A stretch of DNA of 64,000 bases from Candidatus Coatesiibacteriota bacterium (GTDB taxonomy: Bacteria; RBG-13-66-14; B26-G2; JAUVZD01). A program made the translations under genes and the position numbers. The notes under the pieces were generated by a model. The model saw only the letters and a list, made by a program, of their open reading frames with translations. It was not told where the DNA came from and did not search any database. The stretch is from assembly GCA_030602715.1 (NCBI GenBank), contig JAUVZD010000011.1, positions 47,961 through 111,960 on the forward strand, given 5' to 3'. Shown here one piece after another: positions 33,069 to 41,292 of the stretch (the stretch's first letter is position 1; each line of letters starts with the position of its first letter).

Positions 33069-33473
33069 CTACTTAACCTCTCCGGATTCCTTACCCACAG
33101 GTGGGGCTTCTTTCTCCCCCTCAATCATTCCCGCCGGCGGCTCTTCCAAGCCCATATGCTCCCCCATATGTTCCTGCATATGTTCATGCATGTAGTAATA
33201 TTCCCCCTCCTCACCCATCATCATCGGGCCAAACATACCAGATTTTGTCCCCATATGACCAGGTCCAAACATTGAGCCGCAGGGGGGACCACCCGGATAA
33301 ACCATCCCGAAGATTATGAACAGGATTACGGCGATGAAGGAGAGAACAATAATTATCCAGGCCCCGATGCGAGAGAGCATCCGGTCAGCGCCTTTGAGGG
33401 CTTCCAGCTTGGTCAAGAGCCAGATACCCACCGCCATGGATATCATGAAAAAGAAGATCGGTATGAAAAACAT
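33069..33473 (-). CDS. Two-helix membrane protein with Met/His-rich tail
   Basis: 134 aa. Residues 1-55 are two membrane helices (MFFIPIFFFMISMAVGIWLL and RIGAWIIIVLSFIAVILFII), paralogous to the neighbouring 118-aa protein. The tail contains a dense Met/His region (GPGHMG, FGPMMMGEEG, YYYMHEHMQEHMGEHMGLEE) with at least four His and many Met, typical of Cu(I)/Ag(I) or other soft-metal buffering, then a Pro/Glu-rich end. AGAGGAGG precedes the ATG. Metal binding is inferred from composition. Confidence 0.75.
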   Translation of the reverse strand: MFFIPIFFFMISMAVGIWLLTKLEALKGADRMLSRIGAWIIIVLSFIAVILFIIFGMVYPGGPPCGSMFGPGHMGTKSGMFGPMMMGEEGEYYYMHEHMQEHMGEHMGLEEPPAGMIEGEKEAPPVGKESGEVK

Positions 33474-33574
33474 GCTTCACCTCCTCTGAGAACGACTATT
33501 GACATCTATATATTATCATAAATAAAACCGATTTACCAGACAAATAGTTCCGCCAATTTGAATCCTCCAATTGG

Positions 33575-33603
33575 TTGCACTCGCCACACCCTTTTGATAT
33601 ACT
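33575..33603 (+). promoter_or_regulatory. Promoter of GT9 gene
   Basis: TTGCAC (33575-33580), 17-base spacer, TATACT (33598-33603), 30 bases before the ATG. Confidence 0.8.
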
Positions 33604-33632
33604 AACAGGAAGGAAAAACCTCCCATCGCCCT

Positions 33633-34709
33633 ATGATACCCCCATCCAAAGACCCAACCATTCCCATTGACCTCTCCAGAATTGAGCGAGCTCTGCTCAT
33701 CCAGACCGCCTACCTTGGCGATCTGGTGCGCACAACCCCCTTGATCCAGACCCTGAGCCGGGCTCTGCCCGGAGGCTCGGTTGATGTGCTGGTCATTCCC
33801 CAGACCGCTGAGGCAATCAAGGGACTTGCCGAGGTGGGGGAGGTCCTCATCTACGACAAGCGCAGGAGATTGGGTCAGTTTCCTCAAAGCGCCCAACTGT
33901 GGCGAAAACTAAAGGAAAAAAGATACCAATTGGTGGTCTGCCCCCATCTCTCTCTGCGCTCGGCGCTGGTGGCTTCGGCAAGCAGAGCCCGCTGGCGTGT
34001 TAGCTTTGCCGAGAGCAACGCTCCCTACCTTTTCACTCACCTGGTCCCTTATGACCCCAATATCCACATCGTGGAACGCTATCTAGCCCTGGCAAAGGCA
34101 CTGGCTGCGGGAGAGATTGTTCCCGACCTGCATCTTCGGGCTACAGCGGAGGCTAAAGCCTTTGCGGAACGGTCGTTGAGGGAAATAAAAAGTCGGGGGC
34201 GGGGTCTGCTCGCCGTCTTCTGCGGCTCGGTTTGGCCCACCAAGCGGTATCCCGCTGAGATGATGGCTTTGGCGGTGCAGGAGACAGCCTCCCGGTTGGA
34301 CTTCGGGGCGGTCTTGCTGGGGACAGAGGATGAGCGGAAACTGGCAAAGGAGGTGGAAAGAGGGCTCAAGATAGCCAACATCAACCTAGCCGGCGAAACC
34401 AACCTCTCTCAATTGAAGGGGGTGGTGGAATCCTGTGACCTCTGCCTTGCCAACGACAGCGGGGGCTTGCACCTGGCTCTCGCTCTAGGGGTGCCCACAG
34501 TGGGCGTTTACGGTCCCACTCTACCCAGCCAGGGGATCGGTCCCTGGGGAGAGCACGGTCGGGCGGTCTTTGCCGATGTGGAATGCTCCCCCTGCGGAAC
34601 CCACGGGGGAAAGTCCTGCCCCAGGGGGGATTTTGCGTGTATGAAGGATATCAGCCCCTCCGAGGTGGCGGACGCACTGATAGATTTGCATCGGAAAGGG
34701 CGGCGGTAA
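33633..34709 (+). CDS. Glycosyltransferase family 9 (lipopolysaccharide heptosyltransferase-like)
   Basis: 358 aa. GT-B fold of the ADP-heptose:LPS transferases: N-terminal RALLIQTAYLGDLVRTTPLI (acceptor-site Asp), IYDKRRR, a linker helix, then the nucleotide-sugar domain with FCGSVWPTKRYPAEMM, GTEDERKLA, NDSGGLHLALALGVPTVGVY and GPTLP. Near the C-terminus the segment CSPCGTHGGKSCPRGDFACM carries four Cys, commonly seen in WaaF/RfaF relatives. Adds a sugar to a lipid-linked acceptor at the inner membrane; supports an LPS-bearing outer membrane. Confidence 0.93.
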   Translation: MIPPSKDPTIPIDLSRIERALLIQTAYLGDLVRTTPLIQTLSRALPGGSVDVLVIPQTAEAIKGLAEVGEVLIYDKRRRLGQFPQSAQLWRKLKEKRYQLVVCPHLSLRSALVASASRARWRVSFAESNAPYLFTHLVPYDPNIHIVERYLALAKALAAGEIVPDLHLRATAEAKAFAERSLREIKSRGRGLLAVFCGSVWPTKRYPAEMMALAVQETASRLDFGAVLLGTEDERKLAKEVERGLKIANINLAGETNLSQLKGVVESCDLCLANDSGGLHLALALGVPTVGVYGPTLPSQGIGPWGEHGRAVFADVECSPCGTHGGKSCPRGDFACMKDISPSEVADALIDLHRKGRR

Positions 34710-34733
34710 AATCCATCCCATAGAATTTTTTAC

Positions 34734-34762
34734 TTGACTTACGATTGTTTTATGAGTATCAT
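34734..34762 (+). promoter_or_regulatory. Promoter of divIVA-like gene
   Basis: TTGACT (34734-34739), 17-base spacer, TATCAT (34757-34762). Confidence 0.75.
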
Positions 34763-34815
34763 ATTTAAGATAAAAAATTGGAGAACATATCTTTTGCCAC
34801 CTTAAATGAGTTGGG

Positions 34816-35283
34816 ATGAAGATAACCCCCCAGGACATCCATAAACAAGAATTTAAGACCGGTATGCGCGGCTACGATAAGGACGAGGTAGATGCTTTTT
34901 TGCAGATGATAGCCGAGCAGTTGGAGGAGACTTTGAACGATAACGCCGGTCTACATGATAGAGTAAAAGAGCTGGAAGTGAAGACTGGGGAATATCATAA
35001 GCTGGAGCGGAATCTGGAGGAGACTCTACTCGCCGCTCAGAAGGTCACCGAGCAGATGAAGGGGAATACGGAAAAGGAAGCGCAGGTGATACTGAAGGAG
35101 GCGGAGTTAAAAGCGGAGAAGATCATCGCCGAAGCCAGTAAGGAATCAGAGCGCTACCGCCAGGAGATAACCGCCCTCCGCTCCCAGCGAGACCAGATGC
35201 TCGCTCAATTCAAGGCTATCCTGGAACAAAACTACCGTTTTCTAAAGGCGATCACCGACAACACAGAACCTAAAAAAGAATAG
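34816..35283 (+). CDS. DivIVA domain protein
   Basis: 155 aa. The N-terminal ITPQDIHKQEFKTGMRGYDK then DEVDAFLQMIAEQ is the DivIVA/GpsB lipid-binding domain, followed by a continuous coiled coil to about residue 145. Proteins of this family sense negative membrane curvature at poles or septa and recruit division or envelope factors. In diderm candidate phyla the target is unknown. The site before the ATG is weak (TTGGG). Confidence 0.92.
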   Translation: MKITPQDIHKQEFKTGMRGYDKDEVDAFLQMIAEQLEETLNDNAGLHDRVKELEVKTGEYHKLERNLEETLLAAQKVTEQMKGNTEKEAQVILKEAELKAEKIIAEASKESERYRQEITALRSQRDQMLAQFKAILEQNYRFLKAITDNTEPKKE

Positions 35284-35376
35284 TCACCTTTGCCTTTTAA
35301 CCAGCTTCATTATAGTTGGTTTTCAATAGTAACGCTGAAGAATATCTCAGCAATCTAAACAAAAGGAGGATTTTTG

Positions 35377-36111
35377 ATGGCACGGAGAACAGCCATACTA
35401 CTTTCCCTTGTAGCCCTTGGTCTGCTTCTGTTTGGCTGCGTAAACTACGAGCAGACTCTGAAGATGCAGCCCACCGGCGCCGGGGAAGCGGAGATTTACT
35501 ACTGGTTCCAGCCGGGTAGTTTCAGCATGGACCCGACTGCTGCGCCTCCCTCCACCGAGGCGGACATCAAGAGCGTGTATGAGCAGGGGGGAATGAAGGT
35601 TGGCAACATCAAAGTAGAATCCAAGACAGAGAAGGACGCCGAGGGCAACCCCGTGGAGTGGACACATGTCAAGTTCGATCTCAACTTTGACAATGCAAGT
35701 TCGCTTGCTCTGGTCGGCTTGGGCGACCTGGGAGAAGTAACTGAAGTCAAGTGGGAAGAAACCCCAGACGGCTATACCTTCACTGAGGATATAATTCCCA
35801 GCCCTGACTTCGCCGATCAGTTGGGAATGACCGAATACCACATCACCTTTGCGGTGAACATGCCCGGCAAGATTTTGAGCGCCAGCGACCCCGGAAAGAT
35901 TGACGGCAGCAAAGTAACCTGGAGTTGGGATCTGGATTCCTACTCCAAGCTGGGTGCAGAGTTCACTATGACCTGCACCAGTGCCAAAGCCGGTGCTGAA
36001 GTAGCCGGCGGTATGGGTGTCTGGCTGTGGGTCATTATCGGTATCGTTGTGGTCATCATCATAATCGTCATCATCATCATCGTGGCGGTAGCTGGAAAGA
36101 AGAAAAAGTAA
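35377..36111 (+). CDS. Lipoprotein with C-terminal membrane helix, paralogue A
   Basis: 244 aa. Signal with lipobox LLLFGC (Cys about residue 21); CVNYEQTLKMQPTGAGEAEI opens a beta-rich domain of the LppM-like type (TFAVNMPGKILSASDPGKID, SWDLDSYSKLGAEFTMTC). After a Gly linker a single Ile/Val-rich helix (about residues 213-238) and KKKK end the chain, so it is anchored at both ends or spans the inner membrane. AAAAGGAGG precedes the ATG. A sister protein without the helix is encoded at 36710. Confidence 0.8.
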   Translation: MARRTAILLSLVALGLLLFGCVNYEQTLKMQPTGAGEAEIYYWFQPGSFSMDPTAAPPSTEADIKSVYEQGGMKVGNIKVESKTEKDAEGNPVEWTHVKFDLNFDNASSLALVGLGDLGEVTEVKWEETPDGYTFTEDIIPSPDFADQLGMTEYHITFAVNMPGKILSASDPGKIDGSKVTWSWDLDSYSKLGAEFTMTCTSAKAGAEVAGGMGVWLWVIIGIVVVIIIIVIIIIVAVAGKKKK

Positions 36112-36126
36112 TCCCACCGATTTACC

Positions 36127-36432
36127 ATGACCCTCGGGGATGAGCAAGACGAAGCTGTGATAGCGTTGCGGGTAAAACCCCGGGCAAGCACCACCCGAAT
36201 AATCGGTAAGACTAAAAGTAAACTTGGGGCGGCGGTCTCTATGGAGATAGCCGCCCCTCCTGTATCCGGTCGGGCTAACAAAGAACTGCTTCGCTTCCTT
36301 TCCAAGACCCTGGGCGTCTCCCCCAGCGACATTACCATCATCTCCGGTCACTCAGCCCGGGACAAACTGGTCCGCATCCGGGGGCTCTCCCAGAACAAAG
36401 TCTTTAGCCTGCTCTTTGCGGAAAAAAGGTGA
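36127..36432 (+). CDS. DUF167/YggU family protein
   Basis: 101 aa. Core motifs ALRVKPRASTTRI, MEIAAPPVSGRANKELLRFL and SGHSARDKLVRIRG match the YggU/UPF0235 fold throughout. Small cytoplasmic protein of unknown function, conserved in most bacteria and in eukaryotes. 15 bases after paralogue A, so co-transcribed. Confidence 0.92.
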   Translation: MTLGDEQDEAVIALRVKPRASTTRIIGKTKSKLGAAVSMEIAAPPVSGRANKELLRFLSKTLGVSPSDITIISGHSARDKLVRIRGLSQNKVFSLLFAEKR

Positions 36433-36516
36433 GTCTGGCGCAAAGCCAGAGAACCTTTCCCCGAAGAAACCTCAATCGGGTCAGTTTTTCTTTCTCCGCT
36501 TGCCCTTATATGTTAA

Positions 36517-36669
36517 ACTGTTTCCCCATCAACATCGTCTCCCAGTTGGCGAATCTGGTTCCGGGTCGCCATCGGCGGTGCGGTGCTGGCATTGATTGTA
36601 GTGGTTGTTATCCTTCTGATAGTAGTAGTTAGAAGAAGGAAGAGGGAAAGCCCCAGGGGAGGTAAATAG
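36517..36669 (+). pseudogene. Orphan C-terminal membrane-helix fragment of the paired lipoprotein family
   Basis: In frame 1 this stretch reads TVSPSTSSPSWRIWFRVAIG, then a Val/Ile/Leu helix ending VVVRRRKRESPRGGK and a stop. The plan (Trp, helix, basic tail) copies the end of paralogue A. There is no start and a stop lies immediately before it, so it looks like the tail of a broken third copy, or the tail lost from paralogue B. Confidence 0.5.
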
Positions 36670-36709
36670 CACAGGTTGATTTTAACGATTTAGCCAAAGG
36701 ACGGTCAAA

Positions 36710-37306
36710 ATGAATCCCAGAACAGCACTCCTACTTTCAATTCTGGTCTCCTTCCCGCTTCTATTCGGGTGTATAAACTACAAGCAGACCCTGAAAATGA
36801 ATGAAGACGGTAGCGGGGAGGCCTACATTCACTATTGGTATGTCGCCACAAACTTCACAGATGCCGAGGCTGAACCCCCGCCATCAACAGAGAGTGAAAT
36901 CCTACAGGAGTTTGAAAAAGGGGGAGTGGAGATAAACCAGATCCGGGTGGTGGTAAGGCAGGAGAAGGTTTCTGAAGGCGAACTTTTGGAGTGGACCCAT
37001 GTCTATTTCACCGTCTATTTTGATGATGTATCCCAGTTCGCAGAGACCACCATCGGGGATGTAAAGGAGTGTAAATGGACTGAGACTGAGCTGGGCTATA
37101 CCCTCACCGAAACCATCGCTCCCACTATCGGCTTTGCAGGCATGACCGACTATTTCATCACCTTTGCGGTGAATATGCCCGGCAAGATTGTAGATGCCAG
37201 CTACCCGGGAAAGACGGACGAAAATCGGGTTGAGTGGGTCTGGGACTCAGACACCTACTCCAGTCTCGGCGCTGAATATACCATGTCCTGCACCAGTGAG
37301 AAATAA
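36710..37306 (+). CDS. Lipoprotein paralogue B (no C-terminal helix)
   Basis: 198 aa. Lipobox PLLFGC, then CINYKQTLKMNEDGSGEAYI, closely parallel to paralogue A through to GAEYTMSCTSEK, where it stops. The shared NMPGKI-DAS-PGK segment and the conserved last Cys mark common descent. Lacking the anchor helix it would be held by its lipid alone. No strong ribosome site is seen before the ATG. Confidence 0.78.
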   Translation: MNPRTALLLSILVSFPLLFGCINYKQTLKMNEDGSGEAYIHYWYVATNFTDAEAEPPPSTESEILQEFEKGGVEINQIRVVVRQEKVSEGELLEWTHVYFTVYFDDVSQFAETTIGDVKECKWTETELGYTLTETIAPTIGFAGMTDYFITFAVNMPGKIVDASYPGKTDENRVEWVWDSDTYSSLGAEYTMSCTSEK

Positions 37307-37346
37307 CCTGTACCTCCTGCCGGAGCACTTAAGAACTAAAAATGTT

Positions 37347-37784
37347 ATGGAAAAAAACGAGGTCAGTCCTCTGGTTATCTATCAGACCTGGACGGGAAAA
37401 ACTGAGTTGATGCGCCTGACCATCTCCCACGAACTGGTGGCTCAAGTTACCCACAAAAGCGAGGGCGCTGACCCCTGGTCCCAGGAAAAGGAAGCGAAAC
37501 TAAACCAGGAACAGATAGACACACTCCGCAAATCGCTCATAGACTACCGCTTCTTTGACAGGGTAAGAACCACCTGCCAGCGTATGTTTGAGGACTGTCG
37601 GGAGAGATTCCTTTACTTGTGGGACGGTGACGGTGGCTGGTGCTTGGGCTGTGAGCTTGAGGAGTGGGCTGATGACGACGAAGCCATATTCAACTTAATG
37701 GATGCCCTCTGCGCTCTGGTGTGGCGAGACGAGGAGGATGAAAAAGCAAACCGGACCAGTCTTAAAAATAGTGATTTTATGTGA
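37347..37784 (+). CDS. Hypothetical cytoplasmic protein
   Basis: 145 aa, acidic, no signal. Contains YQTWTGKTELMRLTISHEL, a helix pair and a Cys-containing centre (TTCQRMFEDCRERF, WCLGCELEEW). The four Cys with Trp neighbours could bind metal, but no family is recognised. The start follows shortly after paralogue B's stop and lacks a strong site, so it is probably part of the same message. Its C-terminal codons overlap the Crp-type palindrome of the next operon. Confidence 0.6.
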   Translation: MEKNEVSPLVIYQTWTGKTELMRLTISHELVAQVTHKSEGADPWSQEKEAKLNQEQIDTLRKSLIDYRFFDRVRTTCQRMFEDCRERFLYLWDGDGGWCLGCELEEWADDDEAIFNLMDALCALVWRDEEDEKANRTSLKNSDFM

Positions 37785-37795
37785 TTTTTATCACA
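37780..37795. promoter_or_regulatory. Crp/Fnr-family type palindrome upstream of por operon
   Basis: TGTGAT-TTTT-ATCACA, a perfect inverted repeat identical to the Crp half-site consensus TGTGA-N6-TCACA, centred about 50 bases before the predicted transcription start of the POR operon. Confidence 0.65.
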
Positions 37796-37802
37796 AAAAA
37801 CC

Positions 37803-37831
37803 TTGAAATTACATAAGCCAAGATGTATAAT
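37803..37831 (+). promoter_or_regulatory. Promoter of por operon
   Basis: TTGAAA (37803-37808), 17-base spacer, TATAAT (37826-37831), 60 bases before the ribosome site of the gamma-subunit gene. Confidence 0.85.
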
Positions 37832-37907
37832 AATTTTCTTTTCCTCTTCCCTTTAATGGTTTTCTATACACTGGCAATCAACTTCAATTCTAAAAGGAGT
37901 GGGGCAC

Positions 37908-38465
37908 TTGATTGAGATTCGCTTCCACGGTCGCGGCGGACAGGGAGCGGCTATGGCTTCCTCAATTATGGCTGATGCCATCTTCCGCATGGGCAAGGAG
38001 GTGCAGTCCTTCCCCATGTTTGGGGTTGAACGCCGTGGCGCCCCGGTCGCCTCCTTCATCCGCATTGACGACAAACCCATCTGGGTTCGCTGTGAAGTCT
38101 ATGAACCGGACCATGTGGTAGTCCTGGACCCCACATTAATCCAAGCGGTAGATGTAACCTCCGGATTGAGCAAGGGGGGCATCCTTCTGGTCAACTCCGA
38201 CCTCCCGCCGGAGGAACTGAAAATTAAGGGCGACTATAAGATAATCACCTTTGACGGTAACGGCGTGGCTGTGGAATTCGGCTTGGGCTCAAAGGCTCAG
38301 CCCATCGCCAACACGGTGATGATGGGGGCTTTCGCCAAAGCCTTTGGAGAGATAGACATTGACAAGCTCTACGAATGCATCATGGATGCTTTCCCATCCC
38401 ATCTGGCAAAGAAGAACGCCGACGCTGCCAAGAGAGCCTACGAACTAGCCCCCACGCCCGATTGA
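37908..38465 (+). CDS. porG: 2-oxoacid:ferredoxin oxidoreductase, gamma subunit
   Basis: 185 aa. N-terminal IEIRFHGRGGQGAAMASSIM is the family signature; FPMFGVERRGAPVASF follows. Part of the four-subunit enzyme that oxidatively decarboxylates pyruvate or another 2-oxoacid to the acyl-CoA with ferredoxin as acceptor. TTG at 37908 is taken as start because AAAAGGAG sits eight bases upstream and it gives the usual M-IEIRFHGRGGQG; the in-frame GTG at 37899 overlaps that site. Confidence 0.93.
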   Translation: MIEIRFHGRGGQGAAMASSIMADAIFRMGKEVQSFPMFGVERRGAPVASFIRIDDKPIWVRCEVYEPDHVVVLDPTLIQAVDVTSGLSKGGILLVNSDLPPEELKIKGDYKIITFDGNGVAVEFGLGSKAQPIANTVMMGAFAKAFGEIDIDKLYECIMDAFPSHLAKKNADAAKRAYELAPTPD

Positions 38466-38509
38466 TATGGCAGGGAACCATTTGAACCTAGAAAGGAGAA
38501 CGCCGGGTG

Positions 38510-38800
38510 ATGGCTGAAAAATATGAGATAAAGATCAGCGGGGCAAAGGATATGCCCCCAATGGCTGCCTCCCTGGGAAAGATGCTGGTCAACAAGACGG
38601 GAAGCTGGCGCAACATCCGCCCCCTGGTCATCCCCGAGAAGTGCAACGGATGCTCTCTGTGCTGGAAATTCTGCCCGGACTTCTGCATCAATATAGACGG
38701 TGATTATCCGATAATTAACTACGATTACTGCAAGGGCTGTGGCGTCTGTGCCCACGAATGTCCCACCGAGGCTATAGTTATGGAGGAGGAGATAAAATGA
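38510..38800 (+). CDS. porD: 2-oxoacid:ferredoxin oxidoreductase, delta (ferredoxin) subunit
   Basis: 96 aa. Two 4Fe-4S motifs, CNGCSLCWKFCP and CKGCGVCAHECP, preceded by a 45-residue N-terminal extension typical of PorD. Carries electrons from the TPP site to external ferredoxin. Stop overlaps the alpha start (ATGA). A GTG one codon before the ATG is an equally possible start. Confidence 0.94.
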   Translation: MAEKYEIKISGAKDMPPMAASLGKMLVNKTGSWRNIRPLVIPEKCNGCSLCWKFCPDFCINIDGDYPIINYDYCKGCGVCAHECPTEAIVMEEEIK

Positions 38801-39942
38801 GAAAGGTGATAACCGGCAACCACACCGTCTCCTACGCCGCCAAGATAACACGCTCCGAGGTGGTTGCCGCCTATCCCATCACCCCGCAGACCCAGGTGGT
38901 GGAGAAGATATCCAGCTTCTGCGCCGACGGGGAGATGGACGCCATCTTCATCAAGGTGGAGAGCGAGCACTCCGCCTGCGCCGCCTGTATCGGAGCCTCA
39001 GCGGCTGGCGCCAGAGCCTTCACCGCCACCTCCTCCCAGGGATTGGCTCTGATGCACGAGATGCTCCACTGGGCGGCAAACGCTCGCACACCCATAGTCA
39101 TCGCCAACATCAACAGAGCCATGGGACCACCGTGGAGCATCTGGACCGACCAGAACGATTCCCTCTCCCAGCGGGACACCGGCTGGATACACTATTATTG
39201 CGAGGGAAACCAGGATGTGCTGGATTCCATCATCCAAGCCTTCAAGGTATCGGAGACGGTCTCCGTCCCCTCGCTGGTCATTCTGGATGCCTTCTTCCTC
39301 TCCCATACCTCGGAGCCGGTGGACCTGCGCGACCAAAAGCTGGTGGATAAGTTCCTGCCCAAATATGAAGCCAAGTGGAAACTGGACCCCAAAGACCCCC
39401 ATACCTATGGCGGATTGACCGGCCCGGACCGCTACTACGAACTCCGATATAATTTACAGAAGGACTTTTTACGCGTGGAGAAGGTGATGGACAAGGTGCA
39501 CCAGGAGTTCAAAGAGCTCTTTGGCAGGGAATACGGGCGGGTGGAACCCTTCATGGCAGATGATGCGGAGATACTTCTGGTGGTCTCGGGAACCATCTCC
39601 TCCACCGCCAAACAGGCGGTGGTGGACGCCCGGGAGGCGGGCTTAAAGCTCGGCTCCCTCAAAATCCGTGTATTCCGCCCCTTCCCCTTTGACCTGGTGA
39701 AGAAATATCTTAAGGGGAAGAAGGCGATAGCGGTCATAGACCGTAACTACTCCTTCGGCGGTGAGGGCATCTTCTACTCCGAGGTTAAGTCAGCTATGTA
39801 TGATGAGCCCCATCTACCTATCTACTCCTACATCGCCGGTCTCGGTGGTCGGGATGTGGCGGTAAAGGATATTTTAGCCATCGCTAATCTTGCCAAGGAA
39901 GGCAAATGCGACCATCCCACCTGGTGGGGGGTAAAACTATGA
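38797..39942 (+). CDS. porA: 2-oxoacid:ferredoxin oxidoreductase, alpha subunit
   Basis: 381 aa. VITGNHTVSYAAKITRSEVV then AYPITPQTQVVEKIS, ESEHSACAACIGASAAGARA and SQGLALMHEML are typical of PorA-type alpha chains. GGAGGAG precedes the ATG, which overlaps the delta stop; its own stop overlaps the beta start, so translation of delta, alpha and beta is coupled. Closest in plan to pyruvate or branched-chain oxoacid enzymes; substrate not decidable here. Confidence 0.94.
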   Translation: MRKVITGNHTVSYAAKITRSEVVAAYPITPQTQVVEKISSFCADGEMDAIFIKVESEHSACAACIGASAAGARAFTATSSQGLALMHEMLHWAANARTPIVIANINRAMGPPWSIWTDQNDSLSQRDTGWIHYYCEGNQDVLDSIIQAFKVSETVSVPSLVILDAFFLSHTSEPVDLRDQKLVDKFLPKYEAKWKLDPKDPHTYGGLTGPDRYYELRYNLQKDFLRVEKVMDKVHQEFKELFGREYGRVEPFMADDAEILLVVSGTISSTAKQAVVDAREAGLKLGSLKIRVFRPFPFDLVKKYLKGKKAIAVIDRNYSFGGEGIFYSEVKSAMYDEPHLPIYSYIAGLGGRDVAVKDILAIANLAKEGKCDHPTWWGVKL

Positions 39943-40898
39943 AGACGACCATTCCCAAAGAGGAGTTAGTTTATAGTGGACACCTTGCCTGTCAAGGGTG
40001 TGGCGCCACTCTGGCGATGCGCTACACCCTCAAGGCTCTAGGTCAGAACACAGTCTATTCCGTCCCGGCTTGTTGCTGGTCGGTCATTGACGGTCCTTTC
40101 CCCTATACCTCCCTGCAGATTCCTCTGTTTCACACCGCCTTTGAAACCGCCGCCTCTATGGCTAGCGGTATCCAGGCCGGTTTTGCAATCCGGGGAAAGG
40201 GAGATATAAATGTCGTCGCCTGGGCAGGGGACGGGGGAACGGTGGATATCGGCATCCAGGCTCTCTCTGGTATGGTGGAGCGGGGGGATAATGTCCTGTA
40301 TATCTGCTACGACAACGAGGCTTACATGAACACCGGCATCCAGCGCTCCGGCTCCACCCCGGTCGGTGCCTGGACCACCACCACCCCACCTCCCCACTTC
40401 AAGAAGTCACCCAAGAAGGACATGGTGGCTATTATGGTGGCTCACCACATTCCCTACACCGCCACCGGCAACATCGCCTATCCCGAGGATTGGATTAAGA
40501 AGGTAAACAAGGCAAAGGAGATTGTGGGTCCGAAGTATTTGCAGATTTTAGCCTCCTGTCCTCCGGGCTGGAAGCACTCCAGCGAGATATCCATTGAGGT
40601 GGTTCGCCTGGCGACATCCACCCGCAAGTGGCCCCTCTATGAGGTGGAGAACGGCAATTACAAGTTCACCCGTATGACCCGCAAGTTTGTGCCGGTCTCC
40701 GAGTTTCTAAAGTTACAGGGGCGCTTCCGCCACCTGACCGAGGAGGAGATAGATGTCATCCAGCTGCTGGTGGAGGAACATTGGGCGGACCTGTGTGCCA
40801 AGGCGGGGATAGAGAACCAGTTCGCCGACAAACTGGAGGGATACACCGAGAAAGTCAAGAAGCATCATCCCCAATGGTTCCACATTGAAGAGGATTAG
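39939..40898 (+). CDS. porB: 2-oxoacid:ferredoxin oxidoreductase, beta (TPP) subunit
   Basis: 319 aa. TPP and Mg site in WAGDGGTVDIGIQALSG (about residues 95-111) and the partner segment YICYDNEAYMNTGIQRSGST. Cys candidates for the proximal 4Fe-4S cluster are CQGCG (residues 18-22), the CC pair of PACCWSV and Cys of LASCPPGW; these match the PorB type. Together with porG-porD-porA forms a complete enzyme, central to anaerobic acetyl-CoA/pyruvate metabolism. Confidence 0.95.
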   Translation: MKTTIPKEELVYSGHLACQGCGATLAMRYTLKALGQNTVYSVPACCWSVIDGPFPYTSLQIPLFHTAFETAASMASGIQAGFAIRGKGDINVVAWAGDGGTVDIGIQALSGMVERGDNVLYICYDNEAYMNTGIQRSGSTPVGAWTTTTPPPHFKKSPKKDMVAIMVAHHIPYTATGNIAYPEDWIKKVNKAKEIVGPKYLQILASCPPGWKHSSEISIEVVRLATSTRKWPLYEVENGNYKFTRMTRKFVPVSEFLKLQGRFRHLTEEEIDVIQLLVEEHWADLCAKAGIENQFADKLEGYTEKVKKHHPQWFHIEED

Positions 40899-40942
40899 GA
40901 AACCTAAGAATCAAAAAAACCCACTCACAAGGAGAGGAATAG

Positions 40943-41215
40943 ATGAAAAAACTGACAGTCTCCCTGACGGCAGTTCTCTTGATCGTCGCCTTTTCAGTAA
41001 TTTGGGCTTCTGCTCACTGCGGTCACTGTGGTGATGAAGCGGAAGCTTGTTGTTATGCCACCGGAACTTACAACTGCGCCGACGACTGCAACTGCTGTAA
41101 CCACTGCGACTGTGTGGACGACGACAAGGACGGCATATGCGACAACTGTGGTATGGAGTTCTGTGTAAACGGCGGTGAATGCCAAGGTTACTGCGAAAGC
41201 GACCAGAGCGAGTAA
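40943..41215 (+). CDS. Small Cys-rich exported protein
   Basis: 90 aa. Signal peptide residues 1-24 (SVIWASA), then a 66-residue mature chain with 15 Cys, including CGHCGDE, ACCYATG, CADDCNCCNHCDC and DDDKDGICDNCGMEFC. The DKDGICDNCG element resembles secreted Ca/metal-binding Cys modules. AAGGAGAGG precedes the ATG, 44 bases after porB with no terminator between, and a terminator follows, so it may ride on the por message. Metal storage or a disulfide-knotted peptide are both possible. Confidence 0.75.
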   Translation: MKKLTVSLTAVLLIVAFSVIWASAHCGHCGDEAEACCYATGTYNCADDCNCCNHCDCVDDDKDGICDNCGMEFCVNGGECQGYCESDQSE

Positions 41216-41243
41216 CATTATCCTCTTATATAGTCCTAAAAAA

Positions 41244-41265
41244 AGCCCGGCACATCCGCCGGGCT
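41244..41265 (+). terminator. Terminator of por operon/Cys-rich gene
   Basis: AGCCCGGC/GCCGGGCT stem with a 6-base loop, flanked by an A-run upstream and CTTTG downstream; the A-run also makes it a terminator for the minus strand gene ending at 41293. Confidence 0.8.
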
Positions 41266-41292
41266 CTTTGAATTTAGATAAAATTATCCCCC

